64,000 nt of DNA from Asticcacaulis endophyticus. Lineage in GTDB: Bacteria; Pseudomonadota; Alphaproteobacteria; Caulobacterales; Caulobacteraceae. The notes under the pieces are model-generated. The model saw only the letters and a program-made list of their open reading frames with translations. It made no database searches and had not been told where the DNA came from. Shown here in pieces: positions 1 to 10,176 of this stretch. Both the position numbers and the translations under genes were made by a program. The first letter of the stretch is position 1. The number at the start of each line of letters is the position of its first letter. The stretch is taken from assembly GCF_014652575.1 (NCBI RefSeq), contig NZ_BMZB01000003.1, positions 248,001 through 312,000 of the forward strand, read 5' to 3'.

Positions 1-68
1 GTTGCAGGAATCGAACCCGCGACCTTCGGTTTACAAAACCGCTGCTCTACCAGCTGAGCTAAACCGGC
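1..68 (-). tRNA. tRNA-Thr (anticodon TGT), 3' end cut by window edge
   Basis: Read on the minus strand this is a tRNA that starts GCCGGTTTAGCTCAG, with a D-arm, an anticodon loop TTTGTAA (anticodon TGT, reads ACA and related Thr codons) and a T-arm GCGGGTTCGATTCCTGC. Only the first three bases of the 3' acceptor strand (AAC, pairing with the GTT end of GCCGGTT) lie inside the window, so the rest of the acceptor and the CCA end are off the left edge. It is transcribed away from metG. Confidence 0.93.
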
Positions 69-244
69 ACACAGAGCGATACGCAATAGCGTATGAGGTG
101 GCCCTTATGCCTATCACTCTTCACAAAGGCAACGGCTTCGGGAGGAAATATCCCACTTTTTTGTTTAAAACCGTATCATATCTATGTTTTGTCGCTTGAA
201 ATGCGATATGAGGGGCCTCTGTCTATAGGAAGCTCATCTGCGCC

Positions 245-1960
245 ATGTCACGTATCCTCATTACCTCAGCCTTGCCTTACATTAATGGCATCAAACACCT
301 CGGCAATCTGGCCGGGTCTATGTTGCCGGCTGATGTCTATGCGCGGTTTAAGCGTGCTCAAGGTCATGAGGTGCTTTATATTTGCGCGACCGATGAGCAT
401 GGGACGCCGGCTGAACTCGCCGCGGCTAAGGCGGGACAGGATGTTAAGACCTATTGCGATGAGCAGCACCTGATCCAGAAAAACGCCGGTGAAGCGTTTG
501 GCCTGTCCTATGACTGGTTCGGACGGTCATCTTCGCCGGAAAACCGGGCGCTTACGCAGATGTTTTGCGATGCGCTGGATGAAAACGGCCTGATCGAAGA
601 ACGCACCGACAAGATGGTGTACTCCATCGATGACGGCCGTTTTTTGCCGGATCGTTATGTCGAAGGGACTTGCCCGCACTGTAAATTTGAGAAGGCGCGG
701 GGCGATCAATGCGATAATTGCGGTCGCCTGCTGGACCCAACTGACCTGATTGATCCCTATTCGGCGGTGTCTGGTTCGCGTAACTTGGAAGTGCGTGATA
801 CCAAACACCTTTATCTGCTGCAAACTAAGGTCGAGCTGCAACTGCGGGCCTGGATTGACTCCAAGTCCGCCTGGCCGCAACTGGCTAAGTCGATCGCCAA
901 TAAGCATCTGGAAGAAGGGCTGATCGACCGGGGGATTACACGCGATCTGAAATGGGGCGTGCCGGTTGCCAAAAATGGCAAACCCAGAGAGGGCTTTGAA
1001 AACAAGGTCTTCTATGTCTGGTTTGATGCGCCGATTGAGTATATTGGCGCCACTCAGGAATATTTTAATGCCCGAAACGAGCCAGAGGGGTGGCAAAAGT
1101 GGTGGCGGCTGGATCAAGGGGCGGACGATGTCAGCTATATCCAGTTCATGGGCAAGGACAATGTCGCTTTCCACACCGTAAGTTTTCCTGCCACGGTTAT
1201 TGGATCAGGGCAGCCGTGGAAAATGGTCGATACCCTAAAAGCCTTTAACTGGCTGAACTGGTATGGCGGGAAGTTCTCGACCTCAATGAACCGGGGCGTG
1301 TTCATGGATCAGGCGCTGGAGATTCTACCCGCTGATTACTGGCGCTGGTATTTGATTGCGAATTCCCCGGAAGGCTCGGATTCATCGTTCACCTGGGATC
1401 AGTTTCAGAACACGATCAACAAAGATTTAGCGGATGTCTTGGGTAATTTCGTCAACCGGATTGTCAAATTCACGGAGTCGAAATTTGGCGGCACGGTGCC
1501 AGAAGGTGGTGCGGTGGGCCCGCTGGAAGAGAAGCTTTATGCCGATCTGGCGGCACTTTTAATCGAAGCGACCGAAGCGTTCGATGCGATGGAAATGCGC
1601 AAAGCCGCGCAGACCGTGCGCCGGATCTGGGTTCTGGGCAATGAGTACCTGCAAGAAGCCGCACCCTGGACCGCGTTTAAAACCGATGCAGATCGGGCCG
1701 CCGTCATTGTACGTCACGGCCTGAATCTGGTGCGCCTGTATGCGGTACTGGCCCAGCCCTTGATACCCTTTGCGGCGCAATCGATCGCGGATAGTGTCAG
1801 TGTGACCTTGCCGCTGGGCTGGCCGTCAACCGATGCCAAATCGGAATTGTCGAAACTGCCTTTAGGGGCGCCGGTAAAATCCGGTGAGGTTCTGTTCAAA
1901 AAAATTGAGGACGAACAGGTGGCCGAATGGGCGGAGCGGTTTGGCGGGAATGAAGGGTAG
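245..1960 (+). CDS. metG: Methionyl-tRNA synthetase
   Basis: Class I aminoacyl-tRNA synthetase that charges tRNA-Met, supplying both initiator and elongator Met-tRNA in the cytoplasm. The HIGH-type signature is HLGN at residues 18-21. The KMSKS-type loop reads KFSTS near residue 343. Two zinc-knuckle pairs, CPHC at 143-146 and CDNC at 156-159, give the one-zinc, four-cysteine form. At 571 residues it has the usual length of the form without a C-terminal tRNA-binding (EMAP) domain, and it ends soon after the anticodon-binding helical domain. The start is the ATG just before the conserved [14 protein letters not shown] strand. In many alphaproteobacteria metG sits between holB and tatD; here those two genes are adjacent about 49 kb downstream and metG stands alone next to tRNA-Thr. 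Confidence 0.97.
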   Translation: MSRILITSALPYINGIKHLGNLAGSMLPADVYARFKRAQGHEVLYICATDEHGTPAELAAAKAGQDVKTYCDEQHLIQKNAGEAFGLSYDWFGRSSSPENRALTQMFCDALDENGLIEERTDKMVYSIDDGRFLPDRYVEGTCPHCKFEKARGDQCDNCGRLLDPTDLIDPYSAVSGSRNLEVRDTKHLYLLQTKVELQLRAWIDSKSAWPQLAKSIANKHLEEGLIDRGITRDLKWGVPVAKNGKPREGFENKVFYVWFDAPIEYIGATQEYFNARNEPEGWQKWWRLDQGADDVSYIQFMGKDNVAFHTVSFPATVIGSGQPWKMVDTLKAFNWLNWYGGKFSTSMNRGVFMDQALEILPADYWRWYLIANSPEGSDSSFTWDQFQNTINKDLADVLGNFVNRIVKFTESKFGGTVPEGGAVGPLEEKLYADLAALLIEATEAFDAMEMRKAAQTVRRIWVLGNEYLQEAAPWTAFKTDADRAAVIVRHGLNLVRLYAVLAQPLIPFAAQSIADSVSVTLPLGWPSTDAKSELSKLPLGAPVKSGEVLFKKIEDEQVAEWAERFGGNEG

Positions 1961-2027
1961 GTTTGCTTAGTTAAAGGTTGCTGCGATGACGCAAATCACT
2001 TAGCCTGAAATAAGTTAGGGGGGTAAA

Positions 2028-2435
2028 ATGAAACCTGCAAAAATATTGTTCAGCACCGAAGGCAGAATCCGTCGGCGGACTTATTGGCTATATTCCATCG
2101 CGTTAACCGTGGCTTATCTGGCCATATATTTCGGCGTTGCGGTGGCTACAGGAACCTTGGATACCTTGGCGAGTGATACGACCAGCCCAATTTTGGATGT
2201 AACCGAGGCTATATTGTCAATTGCCATGATATGGCCGAGCCTGTGCATACAAATAAAACGCTGGCATGATCGCGACAAATCTTGGGTATGGATTTTTATC
2301 AACCTTATCCCCATCATAGGGTGGATATGGTCGTTTGTGGAACTGGGTTGTCTTGATGGCACTAAGGGACAGAATAAATATGGTAATTCCCCCAAAAGAG
2401 CTAATCATGAAGCTGTTGCCGCCACATTCGATTAG
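2028..2435 (+). CDS. DUF805 family small membrane protein (first of tandem pair)
   Basis: A 135-residue inner-membrane protein of the DUF805 family. The family signatures are visible: an N-terminal GRIRRRTYW motif at about 12-20, a central KRWHDRDKSW motif, and a late cluster GTKGQNKYG that follows the last membrane span. Three to four hydrophobic segments can be seen (about 21-42, 60-77, 88-108). The start ATG follows a purine-rich AGGGGGG stretch. The biochemical role of DUF805 proteins is not established. The next gene downstream is a second member of the same family but only loosely similar, which suggests an old tandem duplication. Confidence 0.85.
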   Translation: MKPAKILFSTEGRIRRRTYWLYSIALTVAYLAIYFGVAVATGTLDTLASDTTSPILDVTEAILSIAMIWPSLCIQIKRWHDRDKSWVWIFINLIPIIGWIWSFVELGCLDGTKGQNKYGNSPKRANHEAVAATFD

Positions 2436-2469
2436 GCCTGACTTCAGTTGGTAACCTATTAGACGCCGT

Positions 2470-2498
2470 TTACCATAACCCTGTTTTGTGCCTATAAT
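2470..2498 (+). promoter_or_regulatory. Putative sigma-70-type promoter for second DUF805 gene
   Basis: TTACCA (2470-2475), a 17-base spacer, then a perfect TATAAT (2493-2498). It lies about 30 bases before the ATG at 2528. Reading it as a promoter is inference from spacing and match; the -35 element is imperfect. Confidence 0.5.
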
Positions 2499-2527
2499 GG
2501 TACAAATATAATTCACAGGGGCGGGCC

Positions 2528-2989
2528 ATGACAATCGTCGATACCTTGCTTAATCCGAATGGGCGCATCAACCGGGCGACCTTCTGGAGCTGGACCTTGG
2601 GCATTGCCTTTGGACTAGCGATCCTGTTGTCATTTTTTCTCTATATGGGTGAGGCTTGGCTTGATGACTGGCGCACCTTCACGCTCTATCCGGTCTTTAC
2701 GGCTGAGCTTGAGCCCTGGGTAGCCAGGCCGCGGCGGCTGATGTGGCTTTTGCTTATTCCCGTAAGCTGGATCTATTTCTGCCTGACGGTTAAGCGTTGG
2801 CACGACATGGGGCTAACCGGATGGCTGGTCGTTATCAGTTTTGTTCCGGTCATAGGGACGGTGTTGACCTTGATGATATGTGGTCTCGTTCCCGGCCAAC
2901 GCCATGCTAACCGGTACGGACATCCGCCTTATGTAAGTGAGCCAGACCGTTACGCAGGCTACGACGAAGCCCTTGAAGACATGCCATAA
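2528..2989 (+). CDS. DUF805 family small membrane protein (second of tandem pair)
   Basis: A 153-residue membrane protein of the same family as the preceding gene. It has GRINRATFW near residues 12-20, LTVKRWHDMGLTGW in the middle and a late PGQRHANRYG motif, which are the positions that mark DUF805. Hydrophobic spans are visible around 21-42, 78-95 and 103-125. It has its own likely promoter with a perfect TATAAT box, so the pair need not be one transcript. A strong hairpin terminator follows directly after the stop. Function unknown; the family is widespread and often annotated as an inner-membrane protein of the YhaH type. Confidence 0.85.
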   Translation: MTIVDTLLNPNGRINRATFWSWTLGIAFGLAILLSFFLYMGEAWLDDWRTFTLYPVFTAELEPWVARPRRLMWLLLIPVSWIYFCLTVKRWHDMGLTGWLVVISFVPVIGTVLTLMICGLVPGQRHANRYGHPPYVSEPDRYAGYDEALEDMP

Positions 2990-2990
2990 A

Positions 2991-3024
2991 AATAAAGGCT
3001 TCAGATCGCTCTGAAGCCTTTATT
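2991..3024. terminator. Bidirectional terminator hairpin between convergent genes
   Basis: Perfect 15-bp inverted repeat, AATAAAGGCTTCAGA at 2991-3005 and its complement at 3010-3024, with a TCGC loop. The A-rich and T-rich ends make it work for both the DUF805 gene on the plus strand and the TerC gene on the minus strand. Confidence 0.85.
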
Positions 3025-3027
3025 GTT

Positions 3028-3801
3028 TTAATGTGCTGGTGGTTTGTGACTGAAATGCTCAATATCTTTGGGTGTGATATCCATGAAGTCGGGCACAATC
3101 CGGTTGTATTCGCTGACCTTATTCAGGTCGACAACGATATCCCGGTGGCCTTCCCACATCATGCTGAGCGACACATAGAGGATAACGAACAGGCCGAAAA
3201 AGCCGATCCAGCGGTGTTTGTGCAGGATTTTGGCAATAAAGTGCGAGGCTACCCCCATCAGGGCAATGGCGAGAATCAGGCCAAATACCATGATCGACGG
3301 ATGCTCATGAGCCGCCCCGGCAACGGCCAGCACGTTATCGAGCGACATCGAAAGGTCGGCAATCAAAATCTGGATCACGGCTGTTTTAAAGCTTTTGACC
3401 TTGGCTGCCGGAACGGTAGCGCCGCCCATAGTGCCATCAGCATTGATATCAGCGCCGGTGGCGTCTTCTAAGGCAGCTTCGGCGCGGGCTTCGTCGTGGG
3501 TGTGGGATTCGCGCAGTTCGCGCCACATTTTCCAAGCTACCCACAGCAACAGCAAACCGCCGGCAAATAGAAGGCCGATGATCAGCAGCAGTTGCGCGGT
3601 TACCAGCACAAAGCCGATTCGCATCACGACAGCGGCGATCAGACCATATAATATGGCCTTACGGCGTTGGGCGGCCGCAAGCCCAGCCGCCGCCAGACCT
3701 ACGGCCACCGCATTGTCACCAGCCATAACCAGATCAATGAAAACGACCTGAAGCAAGGCAGAGGCTTGCGAGGCAAGTTCAGGATTGGACAGAAAATCCA
3801 T
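3028..3801 (-). CDS. TerC family integral membrane protein (YjbE-like)
   Basis: A 257-residue polytopic inner-membrane protein. It carries the paired acidic signatures of the TerC family: GDN in helix 1 (D29-N30, within LVMAGDNAVAVG) and SLDN in the second half (within LSMSLDNVLAVAG). The two halves are split by a hydrophilic, acidic loop of roughly residues 97-135 that is rich in His, Glu and Ala. TerC-fold proteins are linked to manganese or other metal export and to tellurite resistance; the substrate here cannot be told from sequence. There are no ter stress genes next door, so a general metal-homeostasis role is more likely than tellurite resistance. Confidence 0.85.
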   Translation of the reverse strand: MDFLSNPELASQASALLQVVFIDLVMAGDNAVAVGLAAAGLAAAQRRKAILYGLIAAVVMRIGFVLVTAQLLLIIGLLFAGGLLLLWVAWKMWRELRESHTHDEARAEAALEDATGADINADGTMGGATVPAAKVKSFKTAVIQILIADLSMSLDNVLAVAGAAHEHPSIMVFGLILAIALMGVASHFIAKILHKHRWIGFFGLFVILYVSLSMMWEGHRDIVVDLNKVSEYNRIVPDFMDITPKDIEHFSHKPPAH

Positions 3802-3870
3802 AAGGCGCTCATTTTATATTTTAATGGTTTCGTCCGTTCCTAATCGGTAATGACGGGCCTTGTCCAGCGA

Positions 3871-4749
3871 TCAGTTGCGGGCGCAGGCTTCATAAAGTGC
3901 GATAGAGGCGGCGTGGCTCACATTTAGGCTCTCAAACCCGCCTGGCATCGGGATTTTGGCCAGATGATCGCAGTGTTCGGCCACCAAACGACGCAGACCA
4001 TCGCCTTCGGAGCCCAGCACCAGCACCGCCTTGCGCGGTTGGGGCAGGGTTTCGAGAACCCCTTGCAAGGTGTCATCGGTATTTCCGGCAAGGCCAATAC
4101 TGATCCAGCCCTCATCGCGTAAGCTTTCCAGCGCACGGGACAAGTTGGTGACCTTAGAAAAAGGCACCATATCCATGGCACCGGCGGCGGTTTTCGCCAG
4201 CACGCCCTGCATGATTGGAGAATGGCGATCCTGCATGATCAGGCCCTGAACACCGAATGCCGCCGATGAGCGGAAGATGGCACCGACATTCTGAGGGTCG
4301 GTGACCTGATCAAGCATCAGCAGCACGCCATGGTCACGCATCAAGGTTTCTAGGTCGTCACCTTCCGGAGGTGGAGCATTGAGGGCGATTCCCTGATGCA
4401 CCGCGCCCTGCGGCAGGATGCGCATAAAATCGGCCATCGGCGTGGGGCGAAAGTTGAGATCACTGCGTCTGATCAGGGCCTGCGGGAGGGCTTTGGCGCG
4501 GTCTTCAGTTGCAAATAGCTGAAATGGCCCTTTGCGGGCTGAATTTTTTAAGGCCGCTTCGACCGCGTGAACACCCCATATCCAGCCATCTTCTGATACC
4601 TTATGGCGTTGAATTTGTGGCGTTTTAGGCTTTGATTCACTGCGCTCGCGACCGCCGCTTTCGGGCTTTGTCGGAGCACTTTTTGCGGAAAAGTGCGATT
4701 TTTGGCCCTGACGGGATTTGTGACCGTTGCGTTCGCGATTAATGGACAC
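3871..4749 (-). CDS. rlmB: 23S rRNA (guanosine-2'-O-)-methyltransferase, SpoU/TrmH family
   Basis: SAM-dependent 2'-O-ribose methyltransferase of the SPOUT superfamily, expected to methylate G2251 of 23S rRNA. After a basic, low-complexity N-terminus of about 50 residues comes the substrate-binding domain (about 55-125, beginning WIWGVHAVEAAL). The catalytic SpoU domain follows, with motif 1 DPQNVGAIFRSSAAFGV, motif 2 VLGSEGDGLRRLV and motif 3 ESLNVSHAASIALYE. The first codon is GTG at 4749; the long charged leader makes a later start possible. It lies head-to-head with the tRNA-Tyr/tRNA-Gly/tuf unit. Related family members (TrmH) act on tRNA, but the N-terminal domain fits RlmB. Confidence 0.88.
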   Translation of the reverse strand: MSINRERNGHKSRQGQKSHFSAKSAPTKPESGGRERSESKPKTPQIQRHKVSEDGWIWGVHAVEAALKNSARKGPFQLFATEDRAKALPQALIRRSDLNFRPTPMADFMRILPQGAVHQGIALNAPPPEGDDLETLMRDHGVLLMLDQVTDPQNVGAIFRSSAAFGVQGLIMQDRHSPIMQGVLAKTAAGAMDMVPFSKVTNLSRALESLRDEGWISIGLAGNTDDTLQGVLETLPQPRKAVLVLGSEGDGLRRLVAEHCDHLAKIPMPGGFESLNVSHAASIALYEACARN

Positions 4750-4933
4750 TATAAGACGCGCTCCGATTTGAGGCCTGACAGGCTTTTTGGCTAATTATGA
4801 TGTTGTCTTTACATATGTGTAGAGAGGACATCCACAGAAACCAGAAAGTTTTTTTGTTTTTGGGCTTGTCCTTTTTTCAAAGGTCGAGTTTAAAGCAGCA
4901 GGTTTTCAAGCCTTGAAAATCAGACGTGCGCAT

Positions 4934-5017
4934 GGGGGAATGTCCCGAGCGGCAAAGGGGGGGGACTGTAAATCCCCTGCGTAAGCTTCGCAGGTTCGAG
5001 TCCTGCTTCCCCCACCA
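4934..5017 (+). tRNA. tRNA-Tyr (anticodon GTA)
   Basis: Class II tRNA with a seven-base-pair acceptor GGGGGAA/TTCCCCC, anticodon GTA at 4968-4970, a long variable arm (CTGCGTAAGCTTCGCAG) and an encoded CCA end at 5015-5017. It is first in the tRNA-Tyr, tRNA-Gly, tuf array. Confidence 0.95.
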
Positions 5018-5120
5018 TCGCACGACCTGTCTGCCGCGACAGGTCTTAAAGGCTTGAAAAACTGTAGTCCCCGATCGAACTTACGAAAGTGTTTTGCTGA
5101 ACAGCAGAATGCTTTCGTGC

Positions 5121-5194
5121 GCGGGTATAGCACAATGGTAGTGCAGCAGCCTTCCAAGCTGAGGATGTCGGTTCGATCCCGTCTACCCGCTCCA
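5121..5194 (+). tRNA. tRNA-Gly (anticodon TCC)
   Basis: 74-base tRNA with acceptor GCGGGTA paired to TACCCGC, D-arm GCACAATGGTAGTGC, anticodon loop CTTCCAA with anticodon TCC at 5153-5155, T-loop GGTTCGATCC and an encoded CCA. It lies 48 bases ahead of tuf; tRNA-Tyr/tRNA-Gly upstream of tuf is a widespread bacterial arrangement that suggests one transcript. Confidence 0.95.
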
Positions 5195-5242
5195 ATTTCA
5201 TTTCAAAACCTTAGCCCGACTGGGCAATACGGAGCCTGACCT

Positions 5243-6428
<1,186 letters not shown>

Positions 6429-6433
<5 letters not shown>

Positions 6434-6448
6434 GGGCAAGCCCCTAGG
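6429..6448 (+). repeat. 8-bp hairpin spanning the tuf stop codon
   Basis: Inverted repeat CCTAGGGG (6429-6436) and CCCCTAGG (6441-6448) with a CAAG loop; the TAG stop at 6431-6433 lies inside the left arm. It has no T-run, so it is not a terminator by itself; it may protect the 3' end of the mRNA. Confidence 0.6.
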
Positions 6449-6488
6449 ACCGTAACTTGGCGCAAGCTGAGATGACGGTGGCTAAATC

Positions 6489-6520
6489 AAACCCCTTCGG
6501 TGCAAACCGGAGGGGTTTTT
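6489..6520 (+). terminator. Intrinsic terminator after tuf
   Basis: AAACCCCTTCGGT (6489-6501) pairs with ACCGGAGGGGTTT (6506-6518) around a GCAA tetraloop, one G-T wobble, followed by TTTTT. It separates tuf from the genes that follow. Confidence 0.85.
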
Positions 6521-6616
6521 GTGTATGTGGTTGTATGGGCTTGCAAAATATTAAACTAATGAAGCTAATAAAAAAGAGCGGCGAAAAATCAGGTTAATGG
6601 GGCAGGAACCGACCGC

Positions 6617-7771
6617 ATGAAATTAACTCACATCGAAGTCATAACCGCCGATCAGCTAAATGCGGCGGATCTGGCGCTTTGGTCGCAATGCCTCAAACAA
6701 CGGCCTGAACTTTGGGGGCCTTATTTTGACGTTCGATATTTTCAGGCTATCGCAAAGACCGTTCCCCAGGCCTTTATCGCCAGACTATATAGCGGTGATC
6801 GGTTGGTGGGTTTCTTTCCCTTCCAAAAGCGGGGTCGCATAATTCAGGCATTCGGTGCCCCTTTAACAGATTTTCAGGCGGTAATCGCTGTTGAAAATAT
6901 TGATCTGAGTGATCTTGTCAGTTTGTTAAAGGCGCGGCGCTTTGAGTTTCAGGGACTGATTGATCTTTCCGCTCCGTGTGAAAGCCCGCAGACCCAAAAG
7001 CGTCTATATGCCGATTTATCCGCGGGTTTTGAAACCTATTTCAGTGGCAATTACGAACAGCACAAAAAGGTTTTCCGTAACACCGAACGCTGCCGACGCA
7101 ATCTGAATAAGGACTATCCTGACCTTGTGTTCAGTTGGGGGGCGGTCACACCGGAAACCCTAAAATGGATTGTTGATTGCAAGCGAAGTCAGTATCGCCA
7201 AAGCGGTCTGCATGATGTGTTCGCCTGCGGCTGGACCGGCGATATGCTGCACGCGCTGGCAAAACAAAACAGCGATGATTTCGCTCTCATGGCCGGTGTT
7301 TACAGGCACGGTGAGCGCATCATCGCGGCTGAGGTTGCCTTAAAAAGTGGCAGCGATCTGCACCTATGGTTTCCGGGCTATGATCCGACCTTTGCGCGCT
7401 ACGGTGTCGGTATTTTGATGACGCTGGACATTATGAAAGCGGTATCAGGCCATGTGAAACGCGTGGATTTCGGCTGCGGCGATGAAGCCTATAAATCGCC
7501 GCTAACCACCCATTCTGGGCTATGCTGGGAAGGGCATGTGTCGGCAGTGCCCTTCCGTCATCAACCGTTGAGGCGCATGAATGGGCTGCGGGCGCAATTG
7601 ATGCGGCGGTTGCGTATCGTCCGTGCCTGCGAGTTGAAACTTAGCGGACAATTGCACGGGGGCTGGCAGATTGTGCGCAGAGCCATTAAGCGCAGCCGTT
7701 TGTCGATGAGTATGGCGATTTCAGTCGCGTTACCCGAATTGCTGCTCCGCGGCACCTATGCTGGTTTCTGA
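6617..7771 (+). CDS. CelD/BcsL-type GNAT acetyltransferase (FemAB-like fold)
   Basis: A 384-residue cytoplasmic protein of the family often named after CelD/BcsL, whose C-terminal half carries an Acetyltransf_6 (double-GNAT, FemAB-like) domain. The typical segments are YFDVRYFQAIAKTVP near 35-50, RLVGFFPFQ near 66-74, the basic EQHKKVFRNTERCRRNL stretch near 150-165, and the late GVGILMTLDIMKAV and RVDFGCGDEAYKSPL motifs that belong to the acyl-CoA-binding half. Members are found in polysaccharide or cell-envelope loci, and the substrate is unknown. The gene sits alone between the tuf terminator and the peptidase gene, with no polysaccharide genes nearby, so no pathway can be given. Confidence 0.8.
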   Translation: MKLTHIEVITADQLNAADLALWSQCLKQRPELWGPYFDVRYFQAIAKTVPQAFIARLYSGDRLVGFFPFQKRGRIIQAFGAPLTDFQAVIAVENIDLSDLVSLLKARRFEFQGLIDLSAPCESPQTQKRLYADLSAGFETYFSGNYEQHKKVFRNTERCRRNLNKDYPDLVFSWGAVTPETLKWIVDCKRSQYRQSGLHDVFACGWTGDMLHALAKQNSDDFALMAGVYRHGERIIAAEVALKSGSDLHLWFPGYDPTFARYGVGILMTLDIMKAVSGHVKRVDFGCGDEAYKSPLTTHSGLCWEGHVSAVPFRHQPLRRMNGLRAQLMRRLRIVRACELKLSGQLHGGWQIVRRAIKRSRLSMSMAISVALPELLLRGTYAGF

Positions 7772-7863
7772 TGTTACTTTTTTTGATGCATGAAGCTCTA
7801 TAATCTTGACGTTCGTTATAAGCACCCGTTAGCGTCCTGACGAGTTAGGGTTTGAGGTTGTAA

Positions 7864-10071
7864 ATGTCAGTATTTCGGTTTGGTGTGTCGGCGTGGATAT
7901 TGTGTTTGGCGGTAAGTGCGCACGCGGAAATTCTCACACCTGAGCGGGTGTTTTCTGATCCGGCCTTATCCGGGCCCAAAGCGGTCGGTGCCAAATTATC
8001 GCCCGATGGTGAAATATTGACGTGGCTAAAACCCAAGGCCAGTAACGCGCAAGTTCAGGATCTTTGGGCTGTGCCGGTGAGGGCCGGGACGCCCTATGTG
8101 ATCGTTGACGCTGATCAATTGTCATCCGCAAGCAAGGTGTTGTCCGAAGCCGAAAAGGCCCGCCGTGAGCGTATGCGCGTATCGGCGCGTGGTGTGGTGG
8201 CTTATGATTGGGATGGATCATCGAAGTCCATTCTGGTGCCGCTGGACGGCGACATTTACCGCGTCGATCGGGCCAGTCGCAAAATCACTCAGGTCACCGA
8301 TACGCCCGACGATGAAGTCGATGCCAAGCTTAGCCCATCGGGCAAGCACCTGTCTTATGTGCGCGCCAATACCCTTTATGTGAAAGACATGGCGTCTGGT
8401 GCCGAGACGGCCATGACACCTAAAGGTGATGGCACTTTAAGCTACGGTGTGGCCGAATTTATCGCGCAGGAAGAACTGGGGCGCTACACAGGTTATTGGT
8501 GGTCGCCGGACAGCGCCCGCATCGCCTATGCCAAGGTTGATGAAAGCCAGGTCGATATTGTCCCACGTATTGAAATCGGTGGATCGGCGTTCAAACTGAT
8601 TGAACAGCGTTACCCTAAAGCGGGGACTAAAAACGCAGTCGTCGAGCTTTACGTCAAAACTCTGAACGGTGAAGCGATCAAGGTCGATCTGGGTGACGAC
8701 AGCGATATCTATCTGGCGCGTGTCAACTGGGCGGCGGATGGCAAGACGCTTTATGTGCAACGCTTAAGCCGTACTCAGCAACAACTTGATCTGTTAAAGG
8801 TCGATCCGGCGACCGGTGCCGCGTCCGTGTTTTTGTCGGAAACATCCGATAGCTGGATTGATCTCAATAACGATTTCAAGCCTCTGAAAGATGGTCGCTT
8901 TTTGTGGTCCTCCGAGGCCGATGGCAACAACCATATCTATCTTTACGGGGCTGATGGCAAACTGATCCATCAGGTTACCAAAGGCGATTGGCCGGTCGAT
9001 CATATTGCCTCGGTCAACGAGGCGATGGGAGACGTATGGTTTGAGGCGTCAAAAGATACCCCGATCGAAAGCCGCCTGTATAAAGTCAATTATAAAATCC
9101 CAACCGCTCCGGTCGCGGTGACCTCAGCGGGTGGCTGGTGGGTCACATCTGTATCCGATGGCGGCAAGGTATTTATCGGCACCTATTCTGACCCGAAAAC
9201 ACCCTCACAAACGGGCCTTTATGATGCGCGGGGCAAGCTGATCCGTTGGATCGAAGAAAATGCACTAGACCAAAATCACCCATACTTCGCGTTTAAAGAT
9301 GAATATTCCGCACCTGAATTTGGCACACTCAAGGCGTCTGATGGTCAGGATTTGCACTGGTCAATGCTAAAGCCCAAGGGCTTCGATCCGTCCAGGAGAT
9401 ATCCGGTTATTGTCTCCATCTACGGCGGACCAGCTAAGGCGATGGTGCAAAAAACGTGGGTTAATCCAGCGGATCGTCTGTTCCAGGAGGCGGGCTATAT
9501 TGTCTTTTCACTGGATAATCGTGGCACGCCTAATCGGTCAGTGGCTTTTGAGCGGGCGATCTATAAGCAATTCGGCGGGCCTGATATCGATGATCAGATC
9601 ATGGGCGCCAACTGGTTGAAAACCCTGCCTTATGTTGATGGCGAACACATTGGCATGATGGGCTGGTCGCAGGGTGGATTTGTCACCCTGATGGCGCTGA
9701 CCGCCAAAGACACCCCGTTTGCTGCAGGGGCGGCGGGCGCACCGCCTACCGAGTGGGGGCTTTACGATACGGCCTATACTGAACGCTACATGTCCACACC
9801 GCAGGCCAATGCGGAGAACTACGCGAAGTATGATGTTGTAAATCGCCTCGATAATCTGAAACCCAACAGCCTGCTGCTGATGCACGGTATGGCCGATGAT
9901 AATGTTATTCTGGCCAATACAACGCGGGTGATCGAAGCCTTGCAGCAAAAATCGATACCGTTTGAACTTATGCTTTACCCCGGAGAGCGTCACGGAGTCC
10001 GGGGCAATGCCAAGAATCTGTTTCGTTACAAGCTTTATCTGGACTTCTTTGATCGCAAGCTGAAACCGTGA
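7864..10071 (+). CDS. Dipeptidyl peptidase IV, S9 family, secreted
   Basis: Exported serine peptidase that removes Xaa-Pro dipeptides from peptide N-termini. A Sec signal peptide (about residues 1-21, ending SAHA) sends it to the periplasm. An eight-bladed propeller fills roughly residues 60-490. It carries the paired Glu, E203-E204 in AQEELGRYTGYWW, which grip the free N-terminus in DPP IV. The C-terminal alpha/beta-hydrolase domain has the nucleophile S602 in GWSQGGF, Asp near 678 in HGMADDN and H710 in ERHGVR, and an oxyanion YGGP motif. At 735 residues it has the usual bacterial DPP IV length. It sits between an acetyltransferase and a DUF2807 protein, with about 90-100 bases to each, so it may be its own unit. 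Confidence 0.93.
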   Translation: MSVFRFGVSAWILCLAVSAHAEILTPERVFSDPALSGPKAVGAKLSPDGEILTWLKPKASNAQVQDLWAVPVRAGTPYVIVDADQLSSASKVLSEAEKARRERMRVSARGVVAYDWDGSSKSILVPLDGDIYRVDRASRKITQVTDTPDDEVDAKLSPSGKHLSYVRANTLYVKDMASGAETAMTPKGDGTLSYGVAEFIAQEELGRYTGYWWSPDSARIAYAKVDESQVDIVPRIEIGGSAFKLIEQRYPKAGTKNAVVELYVKTLNGEAIKVDLGDDSDIYLARVNWAADGKTLYVQRLSRTQQQLDLLKVDPATGAASVFLSETSDSWIDLNNDFKPLKDGRFLWSSEADGNNHIYLYGADGKLIHQVTKGDWPVDHIASVNEAMGDVWFEASKDTPIESRLYKVNYKIPTAPVAVTSAGGWWVTSVSDGGKVFIGTYSDPKTPSQTGLYDARGKLIRWIEENALDQNHPYFAFKDEYSAPEFGTLKASDGQDLHWSMLKPKGFDPSRRYPVIVSIYGGPAKAMVQKTWVNPADRLFQEAGYIVFSLDNRGTPNRSVAFERAIYKQFGGPDIDDQIMGANWLKTLPYVDGEHIGMMGWSQGGFVTLMALTAKDTPFAAGAAGAPPTEWGLYDTAYTERYMSTPQANAENYAKYDVVNRLDNLKPNSLLLMHGMADDNVILANTTRVIEALQQKSIPFELMLYPGERHGVRGNAKNLFRYKLYLDFFDRKLKP

Positions 10072-10176
10072 CAATCCTTTCATGACAAGTAATTAAGTTG
10101 TTTTTGGCGACCGCTGGCCACACAATTGACCTGTGGCCTCTTTAGCCGCGCTCAAAATGTTGTCTGGAAAGCGTAA

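Noticed and set aside
69-244. Possible SAM-type riboswitch before metG
   Set aside because: No conserved SAM-riboswitch core or terminator pair is seen in the 176 bases; it is simply the gap between tRNA-Thr and metG.
527-1174. 215-codon minus-strand frame inside metG
   Set aside because: It lies fully inside a certain gene, and has no ribosome site or family features.
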